Assembly: GCF_036227265.1 (NCBI RefSeq)
Contig: NZ_CP109446.1
Span: forward strand, 4,473,001-4,537,000
Origin: Streptomyces sp. NBC_01476
Lineage (GTDB): Bacteria; Actinomycetota; Actinomycetes; Streptomycetales; Streptomycetaceae
Length of the DNA stretch: 64,000 nucleotides
Direction of reading: 5' to 3'
The notes below the pieces were generated by a model. The model did no database searches. It was not told the DNA's origin and worked only from the letters and a program-made list of their open reading frames with translations. Positions 8,813-17,209 of the stretch are shown here, in pieces. The translations under genes and the position numbers were made by a program. Position 1 is the first letter of the stretch; each line of letters opens with the position of its first letter.

Positions 8813-8818
8813 CGTCCC

Positions 8819-9616
8819 GTGGAGAACGAGAAGAAGCTGACGGCGGGCGACGCCGAACTGACCTTGCAGCCGGAAGCCGGTTGCCGGATCGCCTCGCTGA
8901 AGGTCGGCGGGACCGAACTCCTGCGCCAGGGCGAGAAATTCGGTGCCTTCATCATGGTGCCGTGGTGCGGCCGGACCGAGAACGGCGTGTTCCGGAACGG
9001 GGGAGTGACCCACCAGCTCCCGGTCGACGCACCCCCGCACGCCATCCACGGCACCGGCCGGCACACCGCCTGGCAGCAGGCCGCGCCCGCGACCGAGACC
9101 ACCGCCGCCTACTACTTCGACCTCGCCGACCCGTGGCCCTACCCGGGCCGGGTCACCCAGACGGTCCAGCTCGCCCCGCACTCGGTGAAACTGACTCTCA
9201 CCGTGGAGGCGGCCGGCGACTCCTTCCCGGCGCAGGCCGGCTGGCACCCCTGGTGGCTGCGGAACCTCGGCCAGGGCGGCCAGGACGTCGAACTCGCCTT
9301 CAGCGCCGCCTGGCAGGAGGAGCGCGGCGAGAACCACCTGCCGAACGGCAACCGGATCGACCCCAAGCCGGGTCCCTGGGACGACTGCTTCGGGATGCCC
9401 GACGGCGTGGACGTCACCCTGACCTGGCCCGGCGAGATGCGGGTCCAGGTGGAGAGCCCGGCGCAGTGGGCGGTGATCTACACCGAGCAGCCCGAGGCGG
9501 TCTGCGTGGAGCCGCAGTCCGGTCCCCCGAACGGCCTCAACACCCTGCCCCGGCTGGTCACCCCGATCGAACCGCTGGAGATCACCACCACCTGGACCTG
9601 GCACCGCATCGGCTGA
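8819..9616 (+). CDS. Aldose 1-epimerase family protein
   Basis: The 265-aa product is a galactose mutarotase-like protein. It shows MVPWCGRTENG, the histidine motif HAIHGTGRH and the glutamate motif CVEPQSGPPNGLN that place the catalytic His and Glu. The family interconverts alpha and beta anomers of sugars in the cytoplasm. It starts at GTG and is followed by 160 bp before pyrE. The sugar specificity is not deducible. Confidence 0.88.
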   Translation: MENEKKLTAGDAELTLQPEAGCRIASLKVGGTELLRQGEKFGAFIMVPWCGRTENGVFRNGGVTHQLPVDAPPHAIHGTGRHTAWQQAAPATETTAAYYFDLADPWPYPGRVTQTVQLAPHSVKLTLTVEAAGDSFPAQAGWHPWWLRNLGQGGQDVELAFSAAWQEERGENHLPNGNRIDPKPGPWDDCFGMPDGVDVTLTWPGEMRVQVESPAQWAVIYTEQPEAVCVEPQSGPPNGLNTLPRLVTPIEPLEITTTWTWHRIG

Positions 9617-9670
9617 GCCGGACCGGACCGGAGCGAGCGTCCGGCACGAACGGCCGCACGTCCGGCGCAG

Positions 9671-9706
9671 GGACAGCCGCACGGACAGCCGCACGGACAC
9701 CCGCAG
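9671..9706 (+). repeat. Short tandem 12-bp repeat in an intergenic gap
   Basis: GGACAGCCGCAC occurs twice in tandem and a third copy with two changes follows, between the epimerase and pyrE genes. No gene is seen in the gap. Confidence 0.6.
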
Positions 9707-9762
9707 GTCCGGCCGCATGCGGAGCCGCACGGACGGCCGGGGGCCCGGTCCGGGCCCTCGGC

Positions 9763-9768
9763 TAATCT
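9763..9768 (+). promoter_or_regulatory. Candidate -10 hexamer of the pyrE promoter
   Basis: TAATCT lies 7 nt before the pyrE ATG at 9776 and is the best -10 match of the leaderless set in this window. Confidence 0.55.
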
Positions 9769-9775
9769 CGTGCCC

Positions 9776-10318
9776 ATGAGCGACGACGTACGCGCTGCCC
9801 TGCTGCGGCACATCAAGGAAAAGGCCGTGGTGCACGGCAAGGTGACCCTCTCGTCCGGTCTGGAAGCCGACTTCTACATCGATCTGCGCCGGATCACCCT
9901 GGACGGGGAGGCCGCGCCGCTCGCCGGTCAGGTGATGCTCGACCTCACCGCGGACCTCGACTACGACGCGGTGGGCGGGCTGACGCTCGGCGCCGACCCG
10001 GTGGCCGGCTCGATGCTGCACGCCGCCGCCGCGCGCGGTCAGCGGCTGGACGCCTTCGTGGTCCGCAAGGCAAACAAGGCACACGGCCTGCAGCGCCGTA
10101 TCGAAGGCACCGAGGTGAAGGGCCGCCGCGTGCTGGTGGTCGAGGACACCTCCACCACCGGCGGTTCGCCGCTGACCGCGGTCGAGGCGGTGCGGGAAGC
10201 CGGCGGCGAGGTGGTGGCCGTGGCGGTGATCGTGGACCGTGGAGCGGAGCGGAAGATTACGGACGCGGGTCTGCCGTATCTCGCCGCCTACTCGCTGGCC
10301 GACCTGGACCTCGCCTGA
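9776..10318 (+). CDS. pyrE: Orotate phosphoribosyltransferase
   Basis: The enzyme joins orotate to PRPP to give orotidine 5'-phosphate in pyrimidine synthesis. The 180-aa product carries the PRPP-binding loop VLVVEDTSTTGGS near 119-131 and the FYIDLRR segment typical of PyrE. ATG 9776 is chosen over a GTG two codons upstream because it begins the family-typical MSDD and fits the -10 spacing. It is apparently monocistronic, followed by a parS site and fba. Confidence 0.93.
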   Translation: MSDDVRAALLRHIKEKAVVHGKVTLSSGLEADFYIDLRRITLDGEAAPLAGQVMLDLTADLDYDAVGGLTLGADPVAGSMLHAAAARGQRLDAFVVRKANKAHGLQRRIEGTEVKGRRVLVVEDTSTTGGSPLTAVEAVREAGGEVVAVAVIVDRGAERKITDAGLPYLAAYSLADLDLA

Positions 10319-10374
10319 CGGACCGTCCGGGCAGCTCCGCGTGCGGCCGTCTGACCTGCGGCTTTCCGGCCCCT

Positions 10375-10398
10375 GGGATGTTTCACGTGAAACATCCC
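10375..10398. promoter_or_regulatory. parS: parS centromere site (ParB binding)
   Basis: A perfect 24-bp palindrome contains the 16-bp core TGTTTCACGTGAAACA at 10379-10394, identical to the bacterial parS consensus. ParB dimers load on such sites and spread, and Streptomyces has about twenty of them around oriC. It lies between pyrE and fba, where it would not interrupt coding. No second copy was found in the window. Confidence 0.92.
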
Positions 10399-10530
10399 CG
10401 GGGCCGGGGTATGCCCCGCGCCTGCCGAGGTGGTGTATCCGTTGGCGTCTGGGAGGATAGGCGCGACGATGACGTCGCCACGCCAGCCGTAGCCAGCTGT
10501 ACCACCCGCAGATCATGAGGAGCGGACACG

Positions 10531-11553
10531 ATGCCCATCGCAACCCCCGAGGTCTACAACGAGATGCTCGACCGGGCGAAGGCCGGCAAGTTCGCCTATC
10601 CGGCCGTCAACGTGACCTCGTCGCAGACGCTGCACGCCGCGCTGCGCGGCTTCGCCGAGGCGGAGAGCGACGGCATCGTCCAGATCTCCACGGGTGGCGC
10701 CGAGTTCCTCGGTGGCCAGTACAAGAAGGACATGGTGACCGGCGCGGTCGCGCTCGCCGAGTTCGCGCACATCGTCGCCGAGAAGTACCCGGTCACCATC
10801 GCGCTGCACACCGACCACTGCCCCAAGGACAAGCTGGACGGCTACGTCCGCCCGCTGCTGAAGATCTCCCAGGAGCGGGTCGCGGCCGGCCGCAACCCGC
10901 TCTTCCAGTCGCACATGTGGGACGGCTCCGCGGAGACGCTGGACCACAACCTGGAGATCGCCAAGGAACTGCTGGCCGAGGCGGCCAAGGCGAAGATCAT
11001 CCTGGAGATGGAGATCACCCCGACCGGCGGTGAGGAGGACGGGATCTCGCACGAGATCAACGACAACCTCTACACCACGGTGGACGACGCCTTCCGTACG
11101 GTCGAGGCGGTCGGCCTCGGCGAGCACGGCCGCTACCTGCTCGCCGCCTCCTTCGGCAATGTGCACGGCGTCTACAAGCCGGGCAACGTCGTGCTCCGCC
11201 CGAGCATCCTCAAGGAGCTCCAGGAGGCGGTGGCGCAGAAGTACGGCAAGCCCAGCCCCTTCGATTTCGTCTTCCACGGCGGCTCCGGCTCCACCAAGGA
11301 GGAGATCGACGAGGCGCTGGAGAACGGCGTCGTCAAGATGAACATCGACACCGACCTGCAGTACGCCTTCACCCGGCCGGTCGCGGACCACATGTTCCGC
11401 AACTACGACGGCGTGCTCAAGGTCGACGGCGAGGTCGGCAACAAGAAGACCTACGACCCGCGGGTGTGGGGCAAGTCCGCCGAGGCCGGCATGGCCGCCC
11501 GGGTGGTCGTCGCCACGCAGGACCTGCGGTCGGCCGGCAACAAGCGCAAGTAA
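10531..11553 (+). CDS. fba: Class II fructose-bisphosphate aldolase
   Basis: This zinc aldolase interconverts fructose 1,6-bisphosphate with dihydroxyacetone phosphate and glyceraldehyde 3-phosphate in glycolysis and gluconeogenesis. The 340-aa product starts PIATPEVYNEML. It shows the metal-binding histidines in ALHTDHCPKDK, FGNVHGVYKPGN and FVFHGGSGS, as in the class II (FbaA-type) family. A GAGGAG ribosome binding site precedes ATG 10531. Full family length. Confidence 0.95.
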   Translation: MPIATPEVYNEMLDRAKAGKFAYPAVNVTSSQTLHAALRGFAEAESDGIVQISTGGAEFLGGQYKKDMVTGAVALAEFAHIVAEKYPVTIALHTDHCPKDKLDGYVRPLLKISQERVAAGRNPLFQSHMWDGSAETLDHNLEIAKELLAEAAKAKIILEMEITPTGGEEDGISHEINDNLYTTVDDAFRTVEAVGLGEHGRYLLAASFGNVHGVYKPGNVVLRPSILKELQEAVAQKYGKPSPFDFVFHGGSGSTKEEIDEALENGVVKMNIDTDLQYAFTRPVADHMFRNYDGVLKVDGEVGNKKTYDPRVWGKSAEAGMAARVVVATQDLRSAGNKRK

Positions 11554-11640
11554 GGCGTCCGCGCGGCCCGCGGGACTCCTCCCCGCGTCACCCCGCGCGC
11601 GTCAAGCAGGCACAACGCGTCAACCTCGTTGGCGGATCAG

Positions 11641-11664
11641 GGCCCCCGGCAGCCGCTGGGGGCC
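11641..11664 (+). terminator. Hairpin after fba
   Basis: GGCCCCC and GGGGGCC form a 7-bp stem around a 10-nt loop, 87 bp past the fba stop, without a T-run. Confidence 0.4.
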
Positions 11665-11683
11665 TCTTGCCGACCGGCTCGGG

Positions 11684-11689
11684 CAGACT
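11684..11689 (+). promoter_or_regulatory. Candidate -10 hexamer, leaderless start
   Basis: CAGACT lies 7 nt before ATG 11697; it fits the spacing of the other leaderless starts here but deviates at the first base. Confidence 0.3.
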
Positions 11690-11696
11690 GGAGCCC

Positions 11697-12110
11697 ATGG
11701 CCAATCACGAGAACCTGCTCGGGGGACCCGCCCCGACCCATCTGCCCGACGACCCGGAGCCGCGCGAGCTGCTGGCCTCCGGCGCGGCGCCCGCCGAGGT
11801 CGCCGCCAAGTACCCGGCCTCCTCGCTGGCCTGGGCGCAGCTGGCCGACGATGCCTTCGAGGCCGGCCGCGTGGTGGAGTCCTACGCCTACGCCCGCACC
11901 GGCTACCACCGCGGCCTGGACGCCCTGCGCCGGTCCGGCTGGAAGGGCCACGGCCCGGTCCCGTTCGAACACGAGCCCAACCGCGGCTTCCTCCGCGCGC
12001 TGCACGCCCTGGCCCGCGCCGCCCAGGCGATCGGCGAGCAGGAGGAGTACGAGCGCTGCACCGTCTTCCTGCGCGACAGCTCCCCGACCGCGGCGGACAC
12101 CCTCACCTGA
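11697..12110 (+). CDS. DUF3151 family protein
   Basis: The 137-aa soluble product matches the actinobacterial DUF3151 family, with MANHENLLGGPAPTHLP at the start and the conserved centre ARTGYHRGLDALRRSGWKG. It is predicted mostly helical and resembles a short repeat-type helical protein. Function is unknown. It lies downstream of fba in other actinomycetes as well, but a separate promoter and terminators on both sides suggest its own transcript. Confidence 0.82.
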   Translation: MANHENLLGGPAPTHLPDDPEPRELLASGAAPAEVAAKYPASSLAWAQLADDAFEAGRVVESYAYARTGYHRGLDALRRSGWKGHGPVPFEHEPNRGFLRALHALARAAQAIGEQEEYERCTVFLRDSSPTAADTLT

Positions 12111-12144
12111 GCCTGCTCTCCCCGCAGCCGCGCCGGCCGCGCCG

Positions 12145-12208
12145 CCGGGGTCCTCTGTCGCGGTGCCGCCGGGCTCCGCTGTCGCGGTTCTGCCACAGAG
12201 GACCCCGG
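12145..12208. terminator. Long inverted repeat between DUF3151 and DUF3152 genes
   Basis: CCGGGGTCCTCTGT (12145-12158) pairs perfectly with 12195-12208 across a 36-nt GC-rich loop. It starts 34 bp after the DUF3151 stop and probably ends that transcript. Confidence 0.6.
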
Positions 12209-12306
12209 TTCGCCGATCGTTCATATAGACGTGCGATTCTGTCCGATGCCGCCCCGGTGCCGACCGCACCTGGGGCGGTCGTACGACGGGCGCGCCGCGC
12301 ATCGTC

Positions 12307-13248
12307 ATGCCGATACGCAGCACGCACACGGGCGGCCCGGGGAGGCCGGGGGAGCGGCTGCGCCGCCCCAGGGGGAACGTCTTGTCAGGTCAGAGTCAGC
12401 ACGGCAGGCGCAGGGGGAAGCGCCGGGCCGCGATCACCGGACCGCTCGTTCTCCTGTGCGTGATAGCCGTGAGCTGCGGCGCCGGATACGCCTGGCACGT
12501 GACCAAGGGCGGCAGCGAATCCGCGGCCGCGATCGACGCCCCGCTCAGCGCCACCACGACCGCGCACGGCGGCAGCGGAGCCGACGCCGGGACGGGCAGG
12601 CCGCTGACGGGCACCACCAAGCCCACGCCGAGCCCCAGGGCGACCACCGCGTCGCCGAAGCCGAGCCCCAAGGTCACCGCCGTCCCGAAGAGCGGCACCG
12701 GGCGCTTCGGCACCGCGCAGGCGTCCGGCAAGGCGTCAGGGCACGGCACGGTCCGCCGCTACAAGGTCGAGGTCGAGGGCGGCATCGACCTCTCCGCGAC
12801 CGACGCGGCCCACGAGATCGCCGGCATCCTCGCCGACCCGCGCGGCTGGACCGCGGACGGCCACGACGCCTTCCAGCTGGTCAGCTCCGGCAGTGCCGAC
12901 TTCGTCATCAAGATCGCCACCCCGGACACGGTGGACGCCATCTGCGGCGCGGCCGGCCTCCTCACCCGCGGCGAGGTCAACTGCGATGTCGGCGCCACCG
13001 TCGTGGTCAACCTCAAGCGCTGGGAGCTGGGCTCACCCGAGTTCGACGGGCCGATCCACGACTACCGCGCGCTGATCATCAACCACGAGGTCGGCCACCG
13101 CATCGGCCACGGCCACGAGGGCTGCCCGGGCCGCGGCAAGCTCGCGCCGGTGATGATGCAGCAGATCAAGGGGCTGGACGGCTGCCTCGCCAACGCCTGG
13201 CCGTACGACGGCAAGGGGCACTACATCAGCGGCCCGCCGACCGCCTGA
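12307..13248 (+). CDS. DUF3152 protein: membrane-anchored, secreted, metalloprotease-like
   Basis: The product (313 aa from ATG 12307) has a basic N-terminus, one membrane helix (about 46-62), a Thr/Ser/Pro/Lys-rich linker and a C-terminal DUF3152 domain. That domain contains NHEVGHRIGHGHEGC, with His260, Glu261, His264 and His268/270, a zincin-like HExxH arrangement that suggests a zinc peptidase acting outside the membrane. An in-frame TTG at 12382 has a better ribosome binding site (AGGGGG) and would give 288 aa while keeping the anchor; it may be the true start. Proteolytic activity is inferred from the motif only. Confidence 0.8.
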   Translation: MPIRSTHTGGPGRPGERLRRPRGNVLSGQSQHGRRRGKRRAAITGPLVLLCVIAVSCGAGYAWHVTKGGSESAAAIDAPLSATTTAHGGSGADAGTGRPLTGTTKPTPSPRATTASPKPSPKVTAVPKSGTGRFGTAQASGKASGHGTVRRYKVEVEGGIDLSATDAAHEIAGILADPRGWTADGHDAFQLVSSGSADFVIKIATPDTVDAICGAAGLLTRGEVNCDVGATVVVNLKRWELGSPEFDGPIHDYRALIINHEVGHRIGHGHEGCPGRGKLAPVMMQQIKGLDGCLANAWPYDGKGHYISGPPTA

Positions 13249-13331
13249 GCCCCCTTGCCGGATCGCCGCGCACCGCAGATGATCTCGGCACGGCCTGGTG
13301 ACCCCAGACCGCTCGCTCAGGAGGTAACCCC

Positions 13332-14168
13332 ATGTCCGACCACCCGACCGACGAGGCGGCGACCCCGAACCTCTCGTTCGAGGGCACGACTCCCTACGAG
13401 GACTACGTGCAGGCGTCCGTCCTCACCCATATGCAGCACCCCCTCTCCGACGAACCCGGCGAGATGGCATTCCTGGTCACCACCCAGGTGATGGAGCTGT
13501 GGTTCACCCTGCTCGTCCACGAGTGGAGCACCGCGGCCGCCGCCCTGCGCCGCGACGACCTGCCCACCACGATGGCCGCGCTGCGCCGCAGCCTGCCGGA
13601 GCTGGAGTCGCTCAACGCGTCCTGGAAGCCGATCGCGCACCTCACCCCCGCGCAGTTCAACGCGTACCGGTCCGCACTCGGCGACGGCTCGGGCTTCCAG
13701 TCCGCGATGTACCGGCGGCTGGAGTTCCTGCTCGGCGACAAGTCCACGTCGATGCTGGTGCCCCACCGCGGCACCCCGAGCGCGTACGCCGAACTGGAGA
13801 AGGCGCTCACCGAGCCCAGCCTCTACGACGAGGTGCTGCGGCTGCTGGCCCGCCGCGGCTACCCGGTGCCCGCCGAAGTCCTCGACCGCGACCCGGCACT
13901 GCGCTACGACCCGCACCCCGGGGTCGAGGCGGTCTGGCAGCGCGTCTACGCCGACGAGGACCAGGATTCCGAGCTGATCCGGCTCGGCGAAGCCCTCACC
14001 GACGTGGCCGAACTCGTGTGGCGCTGGCGCAACGACCACCTCGTCGCCACCCGGCGCGCGATGGGTGCCAAGGCCGGCACCGGTGGCTCCGCGGGGGTGG
14101 CCTGGCTGGAGAAGCGCGCCGCCAAGAACGTCTTCCCCGAACTGTGGACGGCCCGCAGCCATGTCTGA
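13332..14168 (+). CDS. kynA: Tryptophan 2,3-dioxygenase
   Basis: This heme dioxygenase opens the indole ring of tryptophan to give N-formylkynurenine. The 278-aa product shows the conserved TPYEDYVQASVLTHMQ start, FQSAMYRRLEFLLG, and the heme-ligand region RWRNDHLVATRRAMG with His236. A full AGGAGGT ribosome binding site precedes the ATG. Its last 8 nt overlap the kynU start, so the two are translationally coupled. First gene of a three-gene kynurenine operon. Confidence 0.93.
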   Translation: MSDHPTDEAATPNLSFEGTTPYEDYVQASVLTHMQHPLSDEPGEMAFLVTTQVMELWFTLLVHEWSTAAAALRRDDLPTTMAALRRSLPELESLNASWKPIAHLTPAQFNAYRSALGDGSGFQSAMYRRLEFLLGDKSTSMLVPHRGTPSAYAELEKALTEPSLYDEVLRLLARRGYPVPAEVLDRDPALRYDPHPGVEAVWQRVYADEDQDSELIRLGEALTDVAELVWRWRNDHLVATRRAMGAKAGTGGSAGVAWLEKRAAKNVFPELWTARSHV

Positions 14169-15441
14169 ACCGCTCACCACTGGCGGGGACGCCACCGGCA
14201 CGGACACCGAAGGCGGGGACGTCACCGGCACGGACGCCGCCGACAGGCACGCCGCCCTGGCCGACCGGGCCGCCGAGCTGGACGCCGCCGACAAGCTGGC
14301 CGCCGTCCGGGACCGCTTCGTGCTGGACGGGACCGTGTATCTCGACGGCAACTCGCTCGGCGCCCTGTCCACCGGCGTGCTGCCGCGGCTGACCGAGGTG
14401 GTCGGCCGGGAGTGGGGCGAGCTGCGCATCCGCTCCTGGGAGGAGAGCGGCTGGTGGACGGCCCCGGAACGGATCGGCGACCGGATCGCCCCGCTGGTCG
14501 GCGCCGCACCCGGCCAGGTCGTGGTCGGCGACTCCACCAGCGTCAACGTCTTCAAAGCGCTGGTCGCCGCCGTGCGGATGGCGCCCGAGGGCCGTGACGA
14601 GATCCTGGTGGACGCCGCCACCTTCCCCACCGACGGATACATCGCGCAGTCCGCGGCCCGGCTCACCGGCCGCACCGTACGGGCCGTGCCCGCCGCGGAG
14701 ATCGCCGCGGAAGCCGGGGCGACCACCGCCGTCGCGCTGGTCAACCACGTGGACTACCGCACCGGGCGGCTGCACGACCTGCGGGGAATCACCGCGGCCC
14801 TGCACCAGGCCGGTGCCCTGGCCGTGTGGGACCTGTGCCACAGCGCGGGCGCACTGCCGGTGTCGCTGGACGCGGACGCGGTGGACCTCGCGGTCGGCTG
14901 CACCTACAAGTACCTCAACGGCGGGCCCGGCGCGCCCGCCTACCTCTACGTACGCCAGGAACTGCAGCCGCGTTTCGACTCGCCGCTGCCCGGCTGGAAC
15001 TCGCACGCCGACCCCTTCTCCATGGCGGCCGGCTACGAAGCCGCCGACGGAGCCGCCCGGGGCCGGGTCGGCACCCCGGAGATCCTGTCGCTGCTCGCAC
15101 TGGACGCGGCGCTCGACGTGTGGGACGGCGTGGCCGTACCGGACGTGCGGGAGAAGAGCCTCGGCCTCACCGACTACTTCCTGGAGTGCGTGGCCGCGCT
15201 GGTGCCCGCCGGGCGGCTGGAGTCGGTGACCCCGCGGGCGCACGCCGAACGCGGCAGCCAGGTCTCCCTGCGCTGCGCGGACGCCGGTGCGGTGATGCGC
15301 GAGCTGACCGCCCGGGGTGTCGTCGGCGACTACCGCAGGCCTGATGTGCTGCGCTTCGGCTTCACCCCGCTCTACACCCGCTACGCCGACGCGCTGCGGG
15401 CCGCGCGCGTCCTGGCCACCGTCCTGGAAGGAACCGCGTAA
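14161..15441 (+). CDS. kynU: Kynureninase
   Basis: A PLP enzyme splitting kynurenine into anthranilate and alanine. Starting at ATG 14161, which overlaps kynA by 8 nt, the product is 426 aa, the usual family length. The PLP lysine is Lys250 in CTYKYLNGGPG, and the substrate-binding GWNSHADPF and RVGTPEILSL motifs follow. The N-terminal 35 residues contain DATGTDTEGGD-like low-complexity sequence not typical of the family. Confidence 0.93.
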   Translation: MSEPLTTGGDATGTDTEGGDVTGTDAADRHAALADRAAELDAADKLAAVRDRFVLDGTVYLDGNSLGALSTGVLPRLTEVVGREWGELRIRSWEESGWWTAPERIGDRIAPLVGAAPGQVVVGDSTSVNVFKALVAAVRMAPEGRDEILVDAATFPTDGYIAQSAARLTGRTVRAVPAAEIAAEAGATTAVALVNHVDYRTGRLHDLRGITAALHQAGALAVWDLCHSAGALPVSLDADAVDLAVGCTYKYLNGGPGAPAYLYVRQELQPRFDSPLPGWNSHADPFSMAAGYEAADGAARGRVGTPEILSLLALDAALDVWDGVAVPDVREKSLGLTDYFLECVAALVPAGRLESVTPRAHAERGSQVSLRCADAGAVMRELTARGVVGDYRRPDVLRFGFTPLYTRYADALRAARVLATVLEGTA

Positions 15442-15444
15442 CCG

Positions 15445-16374
15445 ATGACCGCAGCCGAATCCCGTACGTCCCCTCCGGCCCCCGCCCCCGGTCCCGTCGA
15501 CCGGGCGGCGGCCGAGGAGGCGTCGGCGCTCGGCCACCCACCGGTCCCGCCGGACGCCACCGCGGCATACGGCACGCACCGGGACCAGGTGATCGACTTC
15601 TACCGGCCGCGTGTTCCGCTCGACCGCCCCGCCCCCCTGGTGGCGGTCCTGCACGGCGGCGCGTGGCGCGCGGCCTACGACCGCGCCCACATCTCCCCGC
15701 TCGCGGCCCACCTGGCCGCTCAGGGCTTCGCGGTGGCCTGCGTGGAATACCGCCGCGGCGCGGCGCCGGACGGCCCGCAGCAGCCGTCCCAGGGCGCGCC
15801 GGCGCCCGCGGGCCGCTGGCCGGAGACCTTCGACGACGTGGCCACCGCCCTCGACGCGCTGCCCGCCCTCGCCCTCCGGACCTTCGGCGAGGAGACCGTC
15901 GACGCCGGCCGCACCCTGCTCACCGGGCACAGCGCGGGCGGTCACCTCGCCCTGTGGGCCGCCGCACGGCATGTGCTGCCCCCCGATTCCCCCTGGCACC
16001 GCTCCTCGCCTCCCCCGTTCCGCGGCGTGGTGGCCCTTGCCCCGATCGCCGACTTCACCGAGGCGATCCGGCTGCGCGTCTGTTCCGGCGCGGTGCTCGA
16101 TCTGCTCGGTGGCCCCGACCACCTCGCCGACCGCCTCCCCCACGCCGACCCGGCCGCACTGCTTCCCACCGGAATCGCCACCACCATCGTGCACGGCACC
16201 ACTGACAATGAGGTTCCGCCGCAGGTCACGACCGCTTTCGCCACCGCGGCGGCGGCAGCGGGGGAGGAGCCGGTCACGGTGTGGCTGCGGGAAACCGGCC
16301 ACTACGCGCTGATCGACCCGTCCAGCCCGGCGGCCGGCGCCGTCGCCGACGAGATCACCCAGCTCGCCTTCTGA
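15445..16374 (+). CDS. Alpha/beta hydrolase, probable kynurenine formamidase
   Basis: The 309-aa product has the HGGAW oxyanion motif (His70) of HGGxW formamidases/esterases, the nucleophile Ser163 in GHSAGG, an acid in GTTDNEVPP and a catalytic His in ETGHYALIDP. It starts 3 bp after kynU. With TDO and kynureninase already present, hydrolysis of N-formylkynurenine to kynurenine is the missing step, so this assignment rests on motif plus context. It belongs to the eukaryotic-type alpha/beta hydrolase formamidases rather than the bacterial KynB metal-dependent cyclase-like family. Confidence 0.83.
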   Translation: MTAAESRTSPPAPAPGPVDRAAAEEASALGHPPVPPDATAAYGTHRDQVIDFYRPRVPLDRPAPLVAVLHGGAWRAAYDRAHISPLAAHLAAQGFAVACVEYRRGAAPDGPQQPSQGAPAPAGRWPETFDDVATALDALPALALRTFGEETVDAGRTLLTGHSAGGHLALWAAARHVLPPDSPWHRSSPPPFRGVVALAPIADFTEAIRLRVCSGAVLDLLGGPDHLADRLPHADPAALLPTGIATTIVHGTTDNEVPPQVTTAFATAAAAAGEEPVTVWLRETGHYALIDPSSPAAGAVADEITQLAF

Positions 16375-16389
16375 CCGGCCCCAGGAGCA

Positions 16390-16436
16390 CGTACGCAGAA
16401 GGCCCCCCGCGGGTGACGGGGGGCCTTCTGCGTACG
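16390..16436. terminator. Bidirectional terminator between the kyn operon and crp
   Basis: A perfect 20-bp stem (16390-16409 with 16417-16436, starting CGTACGCAGAAGG) closes a 7-nt loop between two convergent genes. Confidence 0.9.
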
Positions 16437-16477
16437 CGCTCGCCCGGCATCGTCCCGGGGCCGGTGCGGGGGATCCG

Positions 16478-17152
16478 TCAGCGGCTGCGCTTGGCCAGCC
16501 GCTCGACGTCCAGCAGGATCACCGCGCGGGCCTCCAGCCGGAGCCAGCCGCGGCCGGCGAAGTCCGCCAGCGCCTTGTTGACGGTCTCGCGGGAGGCGCC
16601 GACGAGCTGGGCCAGCTCCTCCTGGGTGAGGTCGTGGACGACGTGGATGCCCTCTTCCGACTGCACGCCGAACCGGCGGGACAGGTCGAGCAGGGCCTTG
16701 GCGACCCGCCCGGGCACATCGGAGAAGACCAGGTCGGACATGACGTCGTTGGTGCGGCGCAGCCGGCGCGCGACCGCGCGCAGCAGGGCGGTGGAGACCT
16801 CGGGCCGGACGTTGAGCCAGGGCTGGAGGTCGCCGTGGCCGAGGCCGAGCAGCTTCACCTCGGTGAGCGCGGTGGCGGTGGCGGTGCGCGGCCCGGGGTC
16901 GAAGAGCGACAGCTCACCGATCAGCTCACCCGGCCCCACCACGGCCAGCATGTTCTCCCGGCCGTCCGGCGAGGTCCGGTGCAGCTTCACCTTGCCTTCG
17001 GTGACGACGTACAGCCGGTCCCCGGGGTCGCCCTCGTGGAACAGCGAGTCGCCACGCGCGAGCGTGACCTCCGTCATGGAGGCACGCAGTTCAGCGGCCT
17101 GCTCGTCGTCGAGCGCCGCGAAAAGCGGGGCACGGCGCAGAACGTCGTCCAC
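16478..17152 (-). CDS. crp: Crp/Fnr-family cAMP receptor protein
   Basis: The product has an N-terminal cyclic-nucleotide-binding barrel (GELIGELSLFD and the phosphate-binding GPRTATATAL) and a C-terminal winged helix with LTQEELAQLVGASRETVNKAL as recognition region. GTG 17152 is chosen because AAGGAGAG stands just upstream and it gives 224 aa beginning DDVLRRAPLF, the length and start remembered for S. coelicolor Crp. Longer starts exist further up. Streptomyces Crp controls germination, growth and antibiotic synthesis. The strand is opposite to the flanking genes, with a candidate operator upstream. Confidence 0.93.
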   Translation of the reverse strand: MDDVLRRAPLFAALDDEQAAELRASMTEVTLARGDSLFHEGDPGDRLYVVTEGKVKLHRTSPDGRENMLAVVGPGELIGELSLFDPGPRTATATALTEVKLLGLGHGDLQPWLNVRPEVSTALLRAVARRLRRTNDVMSDLVFSDVPGRVAKALLDLSRRFGVQSEEGIHVVHDLTQEELAQLVGASRETVNKALADFAGRGWLRLEARAVILLDVERLAKRSR

Positions 17153-17209
17153 GAGCTCTCTCCTTGTCGACATCGCGGGGTCCTCCCCATGATGCATGAC
17201 GTCTCAAAC

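Noticed and set aside
7763..10543. 926-codon open frame on the minus strand over the SRPBCC, epimerase and pyrE genes
   Set aside because: The translation is low-complexity Arg/Pro/Gly and opposes three recognisable genes.
13996..16302. 768-codon minus-strand frame over the kyn operon
   Set aside because: Shadow of kynU and the formamidase-like gene; no motif found.
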